DNA of 64,000 nt from Bradyrhizobium archetypum (GTDB lineage: Bacteria > Pseudomonadota > Alphaproteobacteria > Rhizobiales > Xanthobacteraceae). The stretch is from NCBI RefSeq assembly GCF_013114835.1, contig NZ_JAAVLW010000004.1, positions 434,001 through 498,000 of the forward strand, read 5' to 3'. How positions within the stretch are numbered: position 1 is the first letter of the stretch; every line of letters begins with the position of its first letter. The position numbers were made by a program, and so were the translations under genes. Under the pieces are notes generated by a model. The model saw nothing but the letters and a program-made list of their open reading frames with translations, had not been told where the DNA came from and ran no database searches. This document shows positions 17,994-27,409 of this stretch, one piece after another.

Positions 17994-18090
17994 CGTCATT
18001 CCGGGACGGTCCGAAGGAGCAGACCCGGAATCTCGAGATTCTCAGGGCGCAAGGGCGCCCCATAGTTCGCTTTGCGCCCCGGAATGACGG
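17994..18090. repeat. Intergenic palindrome (CCGTCATTCCGGG family)
   Basis: Terminal CGTCATTCCGGG and CCCCGGAATGACGG form the outer stem, with a CTCGAGATT core. Related sequence is at 26201-26280, with a partial copy at 37541-37576. Confidence 0.8.
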
Positions 18091-18274
18091 TGAACACTCC
18101 GACGCGTGCCCCGTATTTACCCTGCATCGTTCGCGCAAGGGCAAATTCATTGCGCGTTCATGACGATTCCACTACGTTTTTGTGACACGGCGCCAGGTTC
18201 CGGATGGGTCGTGCGTCTCCTGGTCGTCACCAGCCAAGGCTTTGCATTGCGCCGGGTCATGTTGCGTTCCTTCC

Positions 18275-19984
18275 ATGGCGCCCGCGCCAAATCCTGGGCC
18301 TTCCGCTACCACCCTTGCCGCCGGTCTGGCCGCCATCGGTTTCTGGCGGCTGTCGGCCGTTGCTGCGCCGCACATGGCGGCGCTGGCGATCCTGCTGCAG
18401 ACTGAAACCGATTTCGGCGGCCGCATGGGCTTTGCCCTGGCGTGGGGAATCCTGAACTTCTTCTTTATTGCGTTGCTGCGGCGCCCGGCGCTGTCTGGCG
18501 CGCTGTCGCTGACGCTGGTCGTGCTGCTCGTGCTGTTATCGCGGCTCAAGCACGACGTCGTGCAGATGACCGCGAACTTCGTCGACCTGATGGTGATCGA
18601 CCGCGATAGCGCGGCGTTTCTGTTTACGATCTTTCCGAATTTGCGCTGGAGCGTGGTCGGCGCTGCCCTCGTCATCCTGCCGCTGATGTATGCGCTGTGG
18701 TGGCTCGATCCGTTCCGCATCCGCCGCCTGCCGGCCGCTGCCGGCTTGCTCGCCTGTCTCGCAGGTCTGGCTGGCCATTCCATCGCCTGGCCCGATGAAG
18801 CCTGGCGCGGCTATTACGCCGACGGCTATCTCTCCAAATTTGCCCGTTCGGGCGTCACGGCGGTTTCGGACTTCGTCAATTACGGCTTCATGGAATCGGA
18901 AGCCACGACCGCCGAGCGGTTGAAGGTGCCGCTGGTCGATTCCTGCCATGTCGCCGGCCGCCGTCCGCACATCATCATGATCCATGACGAGTCGAGCTTC
19001 GACATCCGTCAGGCCGCGGGCGTCAAGGTGCCGGCGGGCTATGGCAGCCATTTCAAGTCCTTTGACGGCCGCGAGCGCAAGTTCATGACGGAGAGCAGCG
19101 GCGGCGCCAGCTGGATGGCCGAGTACAACGTGCTGGCCGGGCTGTCGTCGCGGTCGTTCGGCCGCTTCTCCTATTTCGTCACCCGCATAGCGTCGGGCAG
19201 GGTGGAGCGCGGCCTGCCGCTGGCGCTGCGCCGCTGCGGCTATAACACGATCTCGCTCTATCCGGCCTACGGCGCCTTCATGGGCGCTCGTGGCTTCCAG
19301 ACCTCCACGGGGATCCAGCACTTCTATGATGCGCGCGCGCTCGGCGCGAAGGGGATCGAGCCGGACAGCTTCTTCTACGACAAGGCCGTCAAGCTGATCG
19401 CCGAGCAACCGGTCAATGTGCCGCTCTTCACTTTCGTCTATCTCGCCGCCAATCACTTCCCCTGGGAAACCAAATTCCGCCCGGACTTGCTACCGTCCTG
19501 GCGCAAGCCTGGCAACGAGCCGGTGGTCGACGAATATCTGCGCCGCCAGACCATGAGCGCCGGCGACTACGCGGCATTCGTCGCCAGCCTGAAGAAGAAA
19601 TTCCCGGCGCAGCCGTTCCTGATCGTCCGCTATGGCGATCATCAGCCGGAGTTCTCGTCGAACTTGCTGGATCCCGGCCTGGATGAGGCCAAGCTCGCCC
19701 GCAAGTTCAACACCTACGACCCGCGCTACTTCACCACCTACTACGCGATCGATGCCATCAACTTCGAGCCAGTGAAGAGCTCCGCCGTCATGGATACGAT
19801 CGACGCGCCCTATTTGCCGCTGGTGATCCAGGAAGCCGCCGGCATTCCGCTCGATCCCTCGTTCGAGGAGCAAAAGAACATCATGCTCCGCTGCAAAGGT
19901 GTATTCTACGCCTGCAAGGACGGTGCTGAAGTGCGCAGGTTCAATCGGTTATTGATCGAGGCAGGTTTCATTAAAGGGCTCTGA
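18275..19984 (+). CDS. LTA-synthase-like membrane sulfatase-family protein (copy 1)
   Basis: A 569-residue protein: four to five N-terminal membrane helices (about residues 10-170), then a periplasmic alkaline-phosphatase-superfamily domain. Visible landmarks are HIIMIHDESSFD (metal site), SSGGASWMAEYNVL (candidate Ser nucleophile in GGAS), LAANHFPWE and YGDHQPEFS (metal-binding Asp/His). The family includes phosphoglycerol and phosphoethanolamine transferases, so modification of a glycan or lipid on the outer face of the inner membrane is likely. Start ATG 18275 is inferred; an in-frame start lies upstream at 18182. It is followed 8 bp later by a paralogue. Confidence 0.8.
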   Translation: MAPAPNPGPSATTLAAGLAAIGFWRLSAVAAPHMAALAILLQTETDFGGRMGFALAWGILNFFFIALLRRPALSGALSLTLVVLLVLLSRLKHDVVQMTANFVDLMVIDRDSAAFLFTIFPNLRWSVVGAALVILPLMYALWWLDPFRIRRLPAAAGLLACLAGLAGHSIAWPDEAWRGYYADGYLSKFARSGVTAVSDFVNYGFMESEATTAERLKVPLVDSCHVAGRRPHIIMIHDESSFDIRQAAGVKVPAGYGSHFKSFDGRERKFMTESSGGASWMAEYNVLAGLSSRSFGRFSYFVTRIASGRVERGLPLALRRCGYNTISLYPAYGAFMGARGFQTSTGIQHFYDARALGAKGIEPDSFFYDKAVKLIAEQPVNVPLFTFVYLAANHFPWETKFRPDLLPSWRKPGNEPVVDEYLRRQTMSAGDYAAFVASLKKKFPAQPFLIVRYGDHQPEFSSNLLDPGLDEAKLARKFNTYDPRYFTTYYAIDAINFEPVKSSAVMDTIDAPYLPLVIQEAAGIPLDPSFEEQKNIMLRCKGVFYACKDGAEVRRFNRLLIEAGFIKGL

Positions 19985-19992
19985 GGAGCGTT

Positions 19993-21744
19993 ATGTCAGC
20001 CGTTGCGGGATCCGGAATGAGCGCAAGCGTCCACGCTAGAACGCGCGGCGTCCGGTTCTTTGCCCTCGCCAGCCTCGTCGCCGCCGTCCATCTGGCGGGG
20101 CTGGCAGTCCTCCTGACCAGCGAATACGGGCCGTTTGCAATTACGCTAGCCGTGCTGGCGTGGGTCTTCGTGAACTGCTTTTTGCTGGTCGTGCTGCAGC
20201 GGCCCGGCGTCTGCGCCGCGCTGGCGCTGGCCCTCATCGTGATCCTGATCGAGCTGTCGCGGTTCAAGTTCGGCATCCTGCAGCTCACGCTTACGTTCCT
20301 CGACTTCCTGATCATTGACCGCGACACCTTCTCGTTTCTGCTCTCGGTGTTCCCGCGGCTGCAGATGCAATTGCTGATTGCGGGCTTGGTTGCGATACCG
20401 CTGTTGTGGGCGCTCTGGCGCTTCGATCCGTTCCGGGTGCGCCGCCGCTTTGCGCTGACGGGGGTGGCTGCGACGGCCGCATTGATTGCGACGATAGCGG
20501 TCGCTTTCCCCGAGCAGGCGTGGGAGCCGTTCCAGGGCGTCAACCATATCTCCAATTTGGCGCGCTCCGGCGTAGTGGCGGTGTCGCGGCTGGCGTCGAC
20601 GGGATGGATCGAAGCCGATCCGCCGGCGAACGGCCCGCTCAGCCTTGCGCGGGACGCCCGCGCTGCCGGCCTGCCTGCGCTGCCAGCAGGCGAGGGCTGC
20701 GACACCACGGTCAAGCGGCCGCACATTATCCTGCTGCTCGACGAATCGAGCTTCGACGTCACCTCGGCGCCTGATATCAAGGTGCCGGCGGGATACACCG
20801 ACTACTTCAAATCGATCGACGGCAAGCAGCGCACCATGATCGCGGAATCGACCGGCGGTCCGACCTGGTACACCGAGTTCAACGTGCTGACCGGCCTGTC
20901 GGCGCGCTCGTTCGGCGATCTGAAATTCTACGTCACGCGGATCGCCGCCGGCCGGGTGACGCGCGGGCTGCCGCAGGCGCTGCAACGCTGCGGCTACAAA
21001 ACCGTCTCGCTCTATCCGACCTATGGCGATTTCCTCAGCGCGCGCGCCTTCCAGAAGGGCACCGGCGTCGAGCAGTTCATCGACATGGCGGACATGGGCG
21101 TGAACGAGGACATGCAGCCGGACAAGTTCTATTTCGATCAGGCATTGAAGGTGTTTGCGCGCGAGCAGCCGCAGCAGTCGCCGGTCTTCATGTTCGTCTA
21201 CCTTACGGCCAATCATTTTCCCTGGTGGAGCGTCTACCGGCCAGATCTGACGCCGAACTGGACCCCGCTGGGAAATACAGCGGAGACCGACGAATACATT
21301 CGTCGCCAGACCGTGACGGCGAATGACTACCGCGAATTTACCGAGCGGCTGAAGCGCGACTATCCGGATCAGTCATTTCTGGTCTTGCGTTTCGGCGATC
21401 ACCAGCCGGCCATCTCGCAGAAGCTGCTTGAGCCCGGGATCGACCAAGCCTCGCTGGCGAAAAGGCTGATGACCGCCGATCCGCGCTATTACTCGACTTA
21501 CTATGCCATCGACGGCATCAACTACCAGCCACGCGACCTGTCGTCGGCGCTCGAAACGCTGGATGCGGCCTATATCCCGCTCGTGCTGCAGGAAGCCGCC
21601 GGCCTGCCGCTCGATCCGACATTTGCCGAACAGAAGAGCATCATGCTCCGCTGCAAGGGAACGTTCTATGCGTGCAAGAAAGGGGCGGAGGCTCGGCGGT
21701 TCAACCGGCTTCTGATCGATGCGGGGATGATCAAGGGGCTTTGA
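19993..21744 (+). CDS. LTA-synthase-like membrane sulfatase-family protein (copy 2)
   Basis: A 583-residue paralogue of the preceding protein with the same layout: N-terminal membrane helices, then HIILLLDESSFD, STGGPTWYTEFNVL, LTANHFPWW and FGDHQPAIS. The candidate nucleophile is Thr (GGPT) where copy 1 has Ser, which may mean different substrates. Both end in the same motif (ARRFNRLLIDAGMIKGL here), showing recent tandem duplication with divergence. GAGGAG just before ATG 19993 supports the start. The two genes form an operon. Confidence 0.82.
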   Translation: MSAVAGSGMSASVHARTRGVRFFALASLVAAVHLAGLAVLLTSEYGPFAITLAVLAWVFVNCFLLVVLQRPGVCAALALALIVILIELSRFKFGILQLTLTFLDFLIIDRDTFSFLLSVFPRLQMQLLIAGLVAIPLLWALWRFDPFRVRRRFALTGVAATAALIATIAVAFPEQAWEPFQGVNHISNLARSGVVAVSRLASTGWIEADPPANGPLSLARDARAAGLPALPAGEGCDTTVKRPHIILLLDESSFDVTSAPDIKVPAGYTDYFKSIDGKQRTMIAESTGGPTWYTEFNVLTGLSARSFGDLKFYVTRIAAGRVTRGLPQALQRCGYKTVSLYPTYGDFLSARAFQKGTGVEQFIDMADMGVNEDMQPDKFYFDQALKVFAREQPQQSPVFMFVYLTANHFPWWSVYRPDLTPNWTPLGNTAETDEYIRRQTVTANDYREFTERLKRDYPDQSFLVLRFGDHQPAISQKLLEPGIDQASLAKRLMTADPRYYSTYYAIDGINYQPRDLSSALETLDAAYIPLVLQEAAGLPLDPTFAEQKSIMLRCKGTFYACKKGAEARRFNRLLIDAGMIKGL

Positions 21745-21781
21745 GGCGTGACGTTATCGAACGTGTGCCGACGGCCCATCC

Positions 21782-21867
21782 CGTCATTGCGAGCGAAGCG
21801 AAGCAATCCATCTCACTGCAGGCGGGGACATGGATTGCTTCGTCGCTGTCGCTCCTCGCAATGACGG
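21782..21867. repeat. Palindromic repeat (CGTCATTGCGAG family)
   Basis: Arms CGTCATTGCGAGCGAAGCG/AAGCAATCCAT and ATGGATTGCTTCGTCGC/CTCGCAATGACGG form a long near-perfect stem. It lies between convergent genes and may terminate both. Confidence 0.85.
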
Positions 21868-21886
21868 GGGAGAGGCCGCCGCAATG

Positions 21887-23446
21887 TCACTTCTTCCCCA
21901 CCTTCTCCCACAGCCACTGCGCCACTGCATCTCGCGAGCTCGTCGCGTCGTTGCCGGCCGCGCGCAAGTTTGCCTCGCGCATGGTGGCGATGTCGATCTT
22001 GCCGACGAGCGGCGTCAGCGCCTTGCGCAAGGTCTCGTCGTTGGCGCGCTTCGGCGCCAGCAGCACCATCGCATCATAAGGCGGGATCGCGCGCCTGATG
22101 TCGTTGAGGGCAACCAGATCATATTTCGCGATCAGCCCGTCGCTGGTGTAGCCGGCGATGACGTCGACTTCGCCGGAGGCGACTGCCGCATACATGAAGT
22201 CGGGCTGCATCTGCCGCTGCCCGCGGAACGACAGGCCATAGACCCTGCGCAGCGCGGTCCATTCGGGCCGCGAGAAGAATTCATAATCGCCGGCGATCGA
22301 CAGGTTCGCTGCGCGCGGGGCGAGATCGGCGATGGTGCGGATGCCCAGTTGCTCGGCGCGCTTGCGCGGCATCACCAGCGCATAGGCGTTCTCGAAGCCG
22401 AGTTCGCCGAGCAGCGTGATGTTCTGCTTTGCCAGCATCGTCGTCAGCTCGGCCACCAGCTCCTGACGCGGCCTGATGTCGGTGCGGTGGAACTGGTTGG
22501 CCCACAGCGTGCCGGAATAGTCGACATAGACGTCGATATCGCCTGCCGCCAGCGCCTCGAAGATCACGTTGGAGCCGAGGCCCTCGCGGGTCGTCGCGGA
22601 GAGGCCCGCCGCCTTGAGACGCTGCGCCATCAATGCCGACAGCACGTATTGCTCGGTAAAGGTCTTGGCACCGACGATGTAGCTGGTCTGCGAGCGCATC
22701 ATGGTCGGCACCAGCGTGGCCGCGACGAGCGCCACGATGCCGATGCCGCCAAGCGCCGCGCGCAGGCGGCTGCGGTTGTGCAGGCCGCGTTCGATCAGCG
22801 CGAGCAGTTGATCGACGGCAAGCGCCAGTACCGCAGCGGCAACGCAGCCGAACAGCACGAACACCCAGTTCTGGGTCTGCAGGCCTGCAAAAATGTAATT
22901 GCCGAGGCTGGTCTGGCCGATCGGCGTCGACAGCGTCGCGGTGCCGATCACCCAGACCGCCGCGGTGCGGATGCCCGCCATCATCACCGGCAGCGCCAGC
23001 GGCAGTTCGACTGTGAACAGCGATTGCCGCGGCGTCATGCCGACGCCCTGCGCCGCCTCCAGGATCGCGGCGTCGACGCCGTGCAGCCCGGTGATCGTAT
23101 TGCGCAGCACCGGCAGCATCGAATAGAGCGCAAGCGCCAGCACCGCGGGCAAGAATCCGAACGCCGAAAAGCCTGCGCCGAACCATGACAACGACAGCGC
23201 CGCGAGCGCCAGGAGCAGCGGATAGAACAGCGCGAGCAATGCCAGCCCCGGCACCGTCTGCACGATACTGGCGAGCCCGAGCAGCGCCCCGCGCAGCACC
23301 GGACGATGGCGCGACAGAATCGCAAGCGGCAGGCTGACGAGTAGCCCGAGCGCCAGCGCGGCAACGCTGACACGGACATGGCTGCCGAGATAGTCGGGCA
23401 GGTGGCCCCATGCTTCCGCCCAGCGTGGATCAGTGAAGATGCTCAT
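21887..23446 (-). CDS. Osmoprotectant-type ABC permease fused to binding protein
   Basis: A 519-residue fusion. Residues ~1-235 are an OpuB/ProW-type permease with about six membrane helices and the EAA-like loop GVGMTPRQSLFTVELPLALP. From ~255 to the end is a periplasmic OpuAC/OsmF-type binding domain (IVGAKTFTEQYVL, DVYVDYSGTLW, IAGYTSDGLI), typical of quaternary-amine uptake systems of the choline/glycine-betaine class. The fused architecture is also known from OpuBC/EgtU-type systems, so thiol or betaine ligands are possible. Its start overlaps the ATPase stop by 4 bp. Confidence 0.88.
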   Translation of the reverse strand: MSIFTDPRWAEAWGHLPDYLGSHVRVSVAALALGLLVSLPLAILSRHRPVLRGALLGLASIVQTVPGLALLALFYPLLLALAALSLSWFGAGFSAFGFLPAVLALALYSMLPVLRNTITGLHGVDAAILEAAQGVGMTPRQSLFTVELPLALPVMMAGIRTAAVWVIGTATLSTPIGQTSLGNYIFAGLQTQNWVFVLFGCVAAAVLALAVDQLLALIERGLHNRSRLRAALGGIGIVALVAATLVPTMMRSQTSYIVGAKTFTEQYVLSALMAQRLKAAGLSATTREGLGSNVIFEALAAGDIDVYVDYSGTLWANQFHRTDIRPRQELVAELTTMLAKQNITLLGELGFENAYALVMPRKRAEQLGIRTIADLAPRAANLSIAGDYEFFSRPEWTALRRVYGLSFRGQRQMQPDFMYAAVASGEVDVIAGYTSDGLIAKYDLVALNDIRRAIPPYDAMVLLAPKRANDETLRKALTPLVGKIDIATMREANLRAAGNDATSSRDAVAQWLWEKVGKK

Positions 23447-24228
23447 GCCGCACCATCCCGCGGCAGCAGGGCGCCGAGCCGCTCGGCCTGCCGGCGCGGC
23501 GTGCGCATGAGCTCACCGACGTAAGCGTGGTCGCTTTCGGAAAGTTTCGATGGCGTGCCCTGCGCCAGTAGCCGCCCGGCGCCCATCACCGCGATGCGGT
23601 CGGCGAGCAGGATCGCTTCCGTCATGTCATGGGTGATCATGACCGTGGTCAGGCCGAGCTTCTTGTGCAGCTCGCGAAAATCATCGCCCAGCGCATCGCG
23701 GGTCAAGGGGTCGAGCGCGCCGAACGGCTCGTCCATCAGCACGATGCGCGGCTTTGCGGCTAGCGCCCGCGCCACGCCGACGCGCTGGCGCTGGCCGCCG
23801 GAGAGTTCATGCGGCAGCCGGTCGCGATATTGCGCGCGGTCGAGCCTGACCAGGTCGAGCAGCTCATCAACCCGCGCGGAAATTTCGGTGGCCGGCGTGC
23901 CCAGAAGTTTCGGCGTAATGCCGATATTGCCGGCGACGGTCAGATGCGGAAACAGGCCGCCGCTCTGAAAGACATAACCGATCCGCCGCCGCAGCGAGAT
24001 CGGATCGACGCTGCGCACATCCTCGCCCTCGACCGTGATCGAGCCGGAGTCCATCTCGATCAGCCGGTTGGCCAGCCGCAGCAGCGTGGTTTTGCCCGAG
24101 CCCGAGCCGCCGACAATGGCGAGGAATTCACCCTCGGCAACGTCGAGCGAAACATTGTCGACGGCCACGACGCGGCCGCCGTCAAACGTCTTGCTGACAT
24201 CGGCATAGGTGATCAGGGGAGGGTTCAT
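23443..24228 (-). CDS. Osmoprotectant-type ABC transporter ATP-binding protein
   Basis: A 261-residue ABC ATPase: Walker A GGSGSGKTT at residues 40-48, signature LSGGQRQRVGVARAL, Walker B IVLMDEPFGALD and switch His in ITHDM. It lacks the C-terminal CBS domains of classical OpuAA/ProV. It is first gene of a two-gene operon with the permease/binding-protein fusion. Upstream is a 345-bp region occupied mainly by a composite inverted repeat. Confidence 0.92.
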   Translation of the reverse strand: MNPPLITYADVSKTFDGGRVVAVDNVSLDVAEGEFLAIVGGSGSGKTTLLRLANRLIEMDSGSITVEGEDVRSVDPISLRRRIGYVFQSGGLFPHLTVAGNIGITPKLLGTPATEISARVDELLDLVRLDRAQYRDRLPHELSGGQRQRVGVARALAAKPRIVLMDEPFGALDPLTRDALGDDFRELHKKLGLTTVMITHDMTEAILLADRIAVMGAGRLLAQGTPSKLSESDHAYVGELMRTPRRQAERLGALLPRDGAA

Positions 24229-24242
24229 GCGGTCTCAAATCC

Positions 24243-24491
24243 TTCACCCTCCCCTGGAGGGGTAGGGCTATCGCATATGAAGAAAAACGTGGTGTGCAGC
24301 TCGCCTGCGACCATCCTTCGAGACGCCCGCCTATGGCGGGCCCTCAGGATGAGGTCGCGTTTTGCGGCGAGATATTAGACCCTCATGGTGAGGAGCCCGC
24401 CAAAGCGGGCGTCTCGAACCATGCAGGCCGAGCTCATCCGGCAACCTCCAACTGCCATATGCGATAGCCCTACCCTCCAGGGGAGGGTGAA
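24243..24491. repeat. Composite inverted repeat with 36-37 bp terminal arms
   Basis: The left arm 24243-24279 and right arm 24456-24491 are near-perfect reverse complements (one G insertion). Inside are two further hairpins: one with CATCCTTCGAGACGCCCGCC...CTCAGGATGAGG, and its inverted partner CCTCATGGTGAGGAGCCCGCC...GGGCGTCTCGAACCATG. The element looks like one repeat inserted in another, or a MITE-like unit. It lies between two divergent ABC operons. Confidence 0.85.
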
Positions 24492-24573
24492 CATCAACTA
24501 CCACGTCATGACGCCGCGTTGAACTTATCCTTCTTACCCGCTAAGGCATCCCTCCAAAGACTTGGGGAGAAAC

Positions 24574-25401
24574 ATGGCAGATACCGCACAGCCCATGGCG
24601 GTCGCGCTTGATAGTGCAACGGTGGCGTTTCGCGTCGCCGGGGATCGCGTCTATACGGCCGTGGAAAAGGCCAATCTATCGGTGGCGCATGGCGAATTCG
24701 TCGCCATTGTCGGCCCGACGGGATGCGGAAAATCGACGCTGCTCAACGTCGCGGCCGGGCTTCTGAAGCCTGCGGCCGGGTCGGTGAAGATCTTCGACCA
24801 GCCGCTGACGGGGTCGAACCGTGATGCCGGCTACCTGTTTCAGGCCGACGCGCTGTTTCCGTGGAAGACCGCGATCGACAACGTCGCCATCGGGCTCGAG
24901 ATCAAGGGCGCACCGCGCGAGCAGGCGTTGCAGCGCGCACACGGCTGGCTCACCTCCGTCGGCCTCGGCGCCTTTGCCAACCGCTATCCGCACATGCTCT
25001 CGGGCGGCCAGCGCAAGCGCGTCGGCCTGGCGCAGGTTTTGATACGTGATCCAAAAATTCTCCTGATGGATGAGCCGTTCGGCCCGCTCGATGCCCAGAC
25101 CCGGCAGATCATGGGCAATCTGTTGCTCGAACTCTGGAACGCCGACCGCAAGGCTGTGCTGTTCGTCACCCACGACCTCGAAGAGGCGATCGCGCTGGCC
25201 GACCGCGTCGTGATCATGTCGGCCGGTCCATCGGCGCGCATCATCGGCGACTGGCGAGTAAAACTGCCGCGCCCGCGCGACATTTCGGAAGTCCGCATGG
25301 AGAAGGACTTTCATGAATTGCACCGGGAGATCTGGGGCGTGCTGAAGGACGAAGTGATGAAGGGCTATGTGCAATCCACCCAAGCTGTGGGAGCTGGCTG
25401 A
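24574..25401 (+). CDS. Nitrate/sulfonate/taurine-type ABC ATP-binding protein
   Basis: A 275-residue SsuB/TauB/NrtD-like ATPase: Walker A GPTGCGKST at 47-55, Q-loop LFQADALFPWKT, signature LSGGQRKRVGLAQ, Walker B ILLMDEPFGPLD, switch His VTHDLEEA. ATG 24574 follows GGGGAG at 24564-24569. Its stop overlaps the permease start by one base (ATG at 25401). With the permease and binding protein it makes a complete uptake system; sulfonate, nitrate or a pyrimidine/thiamine precursor are all possible substrates. Confidence 0.92.
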   Translation: MADTAQPMAVALDSATVAFRVAGDRVYTAVEKANLSVAHGEFVAIVGPTGCGKSTLLNVAAGLLKPAAGSVKIFDQPLTGSNRDAGYLFQADALFPWKTAIDNVAIGLEIKGAPREQALQRAHGWLTSVGLGAFANRYPHMLSGGQRKRVGLAQVLIRDPKILLMDEPFGPLDAQTRQIMGNLLLELWNADRKAVLFVTHDLEEAIALADRVVIMSAGPSARIIGDWRVKLPRPRDISEVRMEKDFHELHREIWGVLKDEVMKGYVQSTQAVGAG

Positions 25402-26189
25402 TGTCGCGTCCGATGCTCCTTCTCTCGCAGTTGCTGGTCGCCGTCGTCGCGCTGGCGCTGTGGCAGTTCTTTGCGACCGTGCCGGTGTTCGGAAAAATCC
25501 TGCTGCCGCCGTTCTTCTTTTCCAACCCGGTCGATGTCGGCAGCCAAATCGTCAAATGGTTTTCGAGCGGGGTAATCTGGAAACACCTCATCATCACGCT
25601 GTGGGAATCCATCCTCGCCTTCGTGATCGGCTCGATCGGCGGCGTGCTGGTCGGCTTCTGGTTCGCGCGCCAGCCGCGCGTCGCCGCAGTGTTCGATCCC
25701 TATGTCAAAATGGTCAACGCGCTGCCGCGCGTGGTGCTGGCGCCGATCTTCACGCTGTGGCTCGGGCTCGGCATCTGGTCCAAGGTCGCGCTCGGCGTGA
25801 CGCTGGTGTTCTTCATCGTGTTCTTCAACGTCTATCAGGGCGTCAAGGAGGTCTCCAACACCGTGCTCGACAATGGCCGCATGCTCGGCATGAACGAGCG
25901 GCAGTTGATGCGGCACGTCTACTGGCCGTCGGCGCTGTCGTGGATGTTCTCCTCGCTGCACACCTCGGTCGGCTTCGCGGTGGTCGGCGCCGTCGTCGGC
26001 GAATATCTCGGATCCGCCGCCGGGCTCGGCTACCTGATCCAGCAGGCCGAAGGCGTGTTCGACGTCGCCGGCGTCTTCGCCGGCATGTTCGTGCTGTCCG
26101 CCTTCGTCATCCTGATCGACATGGGCGTGACGCTGGTCGAACGCCGGCTCTTGGTATGGCGGCCGGCCGCGGCGGAGGGCAGGGGGTAG
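25401..26189 (+). CDS. Nitrate/sulfonate/taurine-type ABC permease
   Basis: A 262-residue inner-membrane permease of the SsuC/TauC class with about six hydrophobic segments and the cytoplasmic EAA loop GMNERQLMRHVYWPSALSWM, which couples to the ATPase. It overlaps the upstream gene by one base. Downstream, 151 bp with a palindromic repeat (26201-26280) separates it from its binding protein. Confidence 0.92.
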   Translation: MSRPMLLLSQLLVAVVALALWQFFATVPVFGKILLPPFFFSNPVDVGSQIVKWFSSGVIWKHLIITLWESILAFVIGSIGGVLVGFWFARQPRVAAVFDPYVKMVNALPRVVLAPIFTLWLGLGIWSKVALGVTLVFFIVFFNVYQGVKEVSNTVLDNGRMLGMNERQLMRHVYWPSALSWMFSSLHTSVGFAVVGAVVGEYLGSAAGLGYLIQQAEGVFDVAGVFAGMFVLSAFVILIDMGVTLVERRLLVWRPAAAEGRG

Positions 26190-26200
26190 ATGTTGGATGC

Positions 26201-26280
26201 CGTCATTCCGGGGCGCCTCGAAGAGGCGAACCCGGAATCTCGAGATCCCGGGTTCGCTGTCGCCGCCCCCGGGATGACGG
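26201..26280. repeat. Intergenic palindrome (CCGTCATTCCGGG family)
   Basis: Arms CGTCATTCCGGGGCG and CGCCCCCGGGATGACGG flank a core with CCCGGAATCTCGAGATCCCGGG. It lies within the ABC operon, between permease and binding-protein genes, and could stabilise the upstream mRNA. Confidence 0.85.
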
Positions 26281-26340
26281 TGCAAGCTTCTCAACACCTC
26301 GGCACTGCTCTATCTTGCCAGCCAACAATGGAGGAACCCA

Positions 26341-27369
26341 ATGAAGAAACTGTTCGGCCGGCTGGCCGCTTCGCTGCTGGCGCTGGCGCTCACGACCGGT
26401 GTTGCCACAGCACAAAGCAAGGTCACCATCGCGGTCGGGGGCGGCGCCTGCCTGTGTTATCTGCCGACCGTGCTGGCAAAACAGCTCGGCGAGTATGAAA
26501 AGGCGGGCGTGGCCGTCGAATTGGTCGACCTCAAGGGCGGCTCGGATGCGCTGAAAGCCGTGCTCGGCGGCAGCGCAGATGTGGTGTCGGGCTATTTCGA
26601 CCATTGCGTTAATCTGGCCGCCAAGAAGCAGGAGCTGCAGTCCTTTGTCATCTACGACCGCTATCCCGGCCTGGTGCTGGTGGTCTCGCCGTCGCGGACC
26701 TCGGAGATCAAGTCGGTCAAGGATTTGGCCGGCAAGAAGGTCGGCGTCAGCGCGCCGGGCTCATCGACCGATTTCTTCCTTAAGTATCTGTTGAAGAAGA
26801 ACGGCCTCGATCCGACCAGCGCCGCGGTGATCGGCGTCGGCCTTGGCGCGACCGCGGTGGCCGCGATGCAGCAGGGCCAGATCGACGCCGCCGTAATGCT
26901 CGATCCGTCCGTCACCGTCCTGCAGGGCAGCCATCCGGATTTGAAGATACTGGCCGACACCCGCACGCAGAAGGACACGCTGGCCGTATTCGGCGGCGAA
27001 TATCCGGGCGGAGCGCTGTACACCACGACGGCGTGGATCAATTCGCACGAAAAGGAAGTGCAAGCGCTCACCAATGCGATCGTCAACACGCTCGCCTGGA
27101 TTCACTCGCACTCGCCGGAAGAGATCATGGCCAAGATGCCCGAGGGAATGGTCGGCAAGGACAAGGAGCTCTATCTTGCCGCGCTGAAGAACACGATCCC
27201 GATGTATTCGGAAACCGGCAAGATGGATCCCAAGGGAGCCGAGGCCGTGCTCGCCGTGTTCAGCGAGGGCTCGCCCGAGGTCGCGAAAGCCAATATCGAC
27301 GTGACCAAGACCTGGACCAACAAATATGTCGAGCAGGCCAGGAAGACGACCGGTACCAGTTCGAAGTGA
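26341..27369 (+). CDS. SsuA/THI5-like ABC substrate-binding protein
   Basis: A 342-residue periplasmic protein. The first ~25 residues are a signal peptide (KK, Leu/Ala-rich core, GVATAQS cleavage site). The mature part is an NMT1/THI5-type two-lobed domain (YLPTVLAKQLGEYEKAGV; GSSTDFFLKYLLKKNGLDP). GGAGG about 9 bp upstream of ATG 26341 supports the start. Cys residues in GGGACLCYLP near the ligand entrance are unusual. It belongs to the adjacent ATPase/permease pair. Confidence 0.9.
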   Translation: MKKLFGRLAASLLALALTTGVATAQSKVTIAVGGGACLCYLPTVLAKQLGEYEKAGVAVELVDLKGGSDALKAVLGGSADVVSGYFDHCVNLAAKKQELQSFVIYDRYPGLVLVVSPSRTSEIKSVKDLAGKKVGVSAPGSSTDFFLKYLLKKNGLDPTSAAVIGVGLGATAVAAMQQGQIDAAVMLDPSVTVLQGSHPDLKILADTRTQKDTLAVFGGEYPGGALYTTTAWINSHEKEVQALTNAIVNTLAWIHSHSPEEIMAKMPEGMVGKDKELYLAALKNTIPMYSETGKMDPKGAEAVLAVFSEGSPEVAKANIDVTKTWTNKYVEQARKTTGTSSK

Positions 27370-27409
27370 GTCCTGATACCGTTCAGGCGACTGCAAACCG
27401 CGTGAAGCG

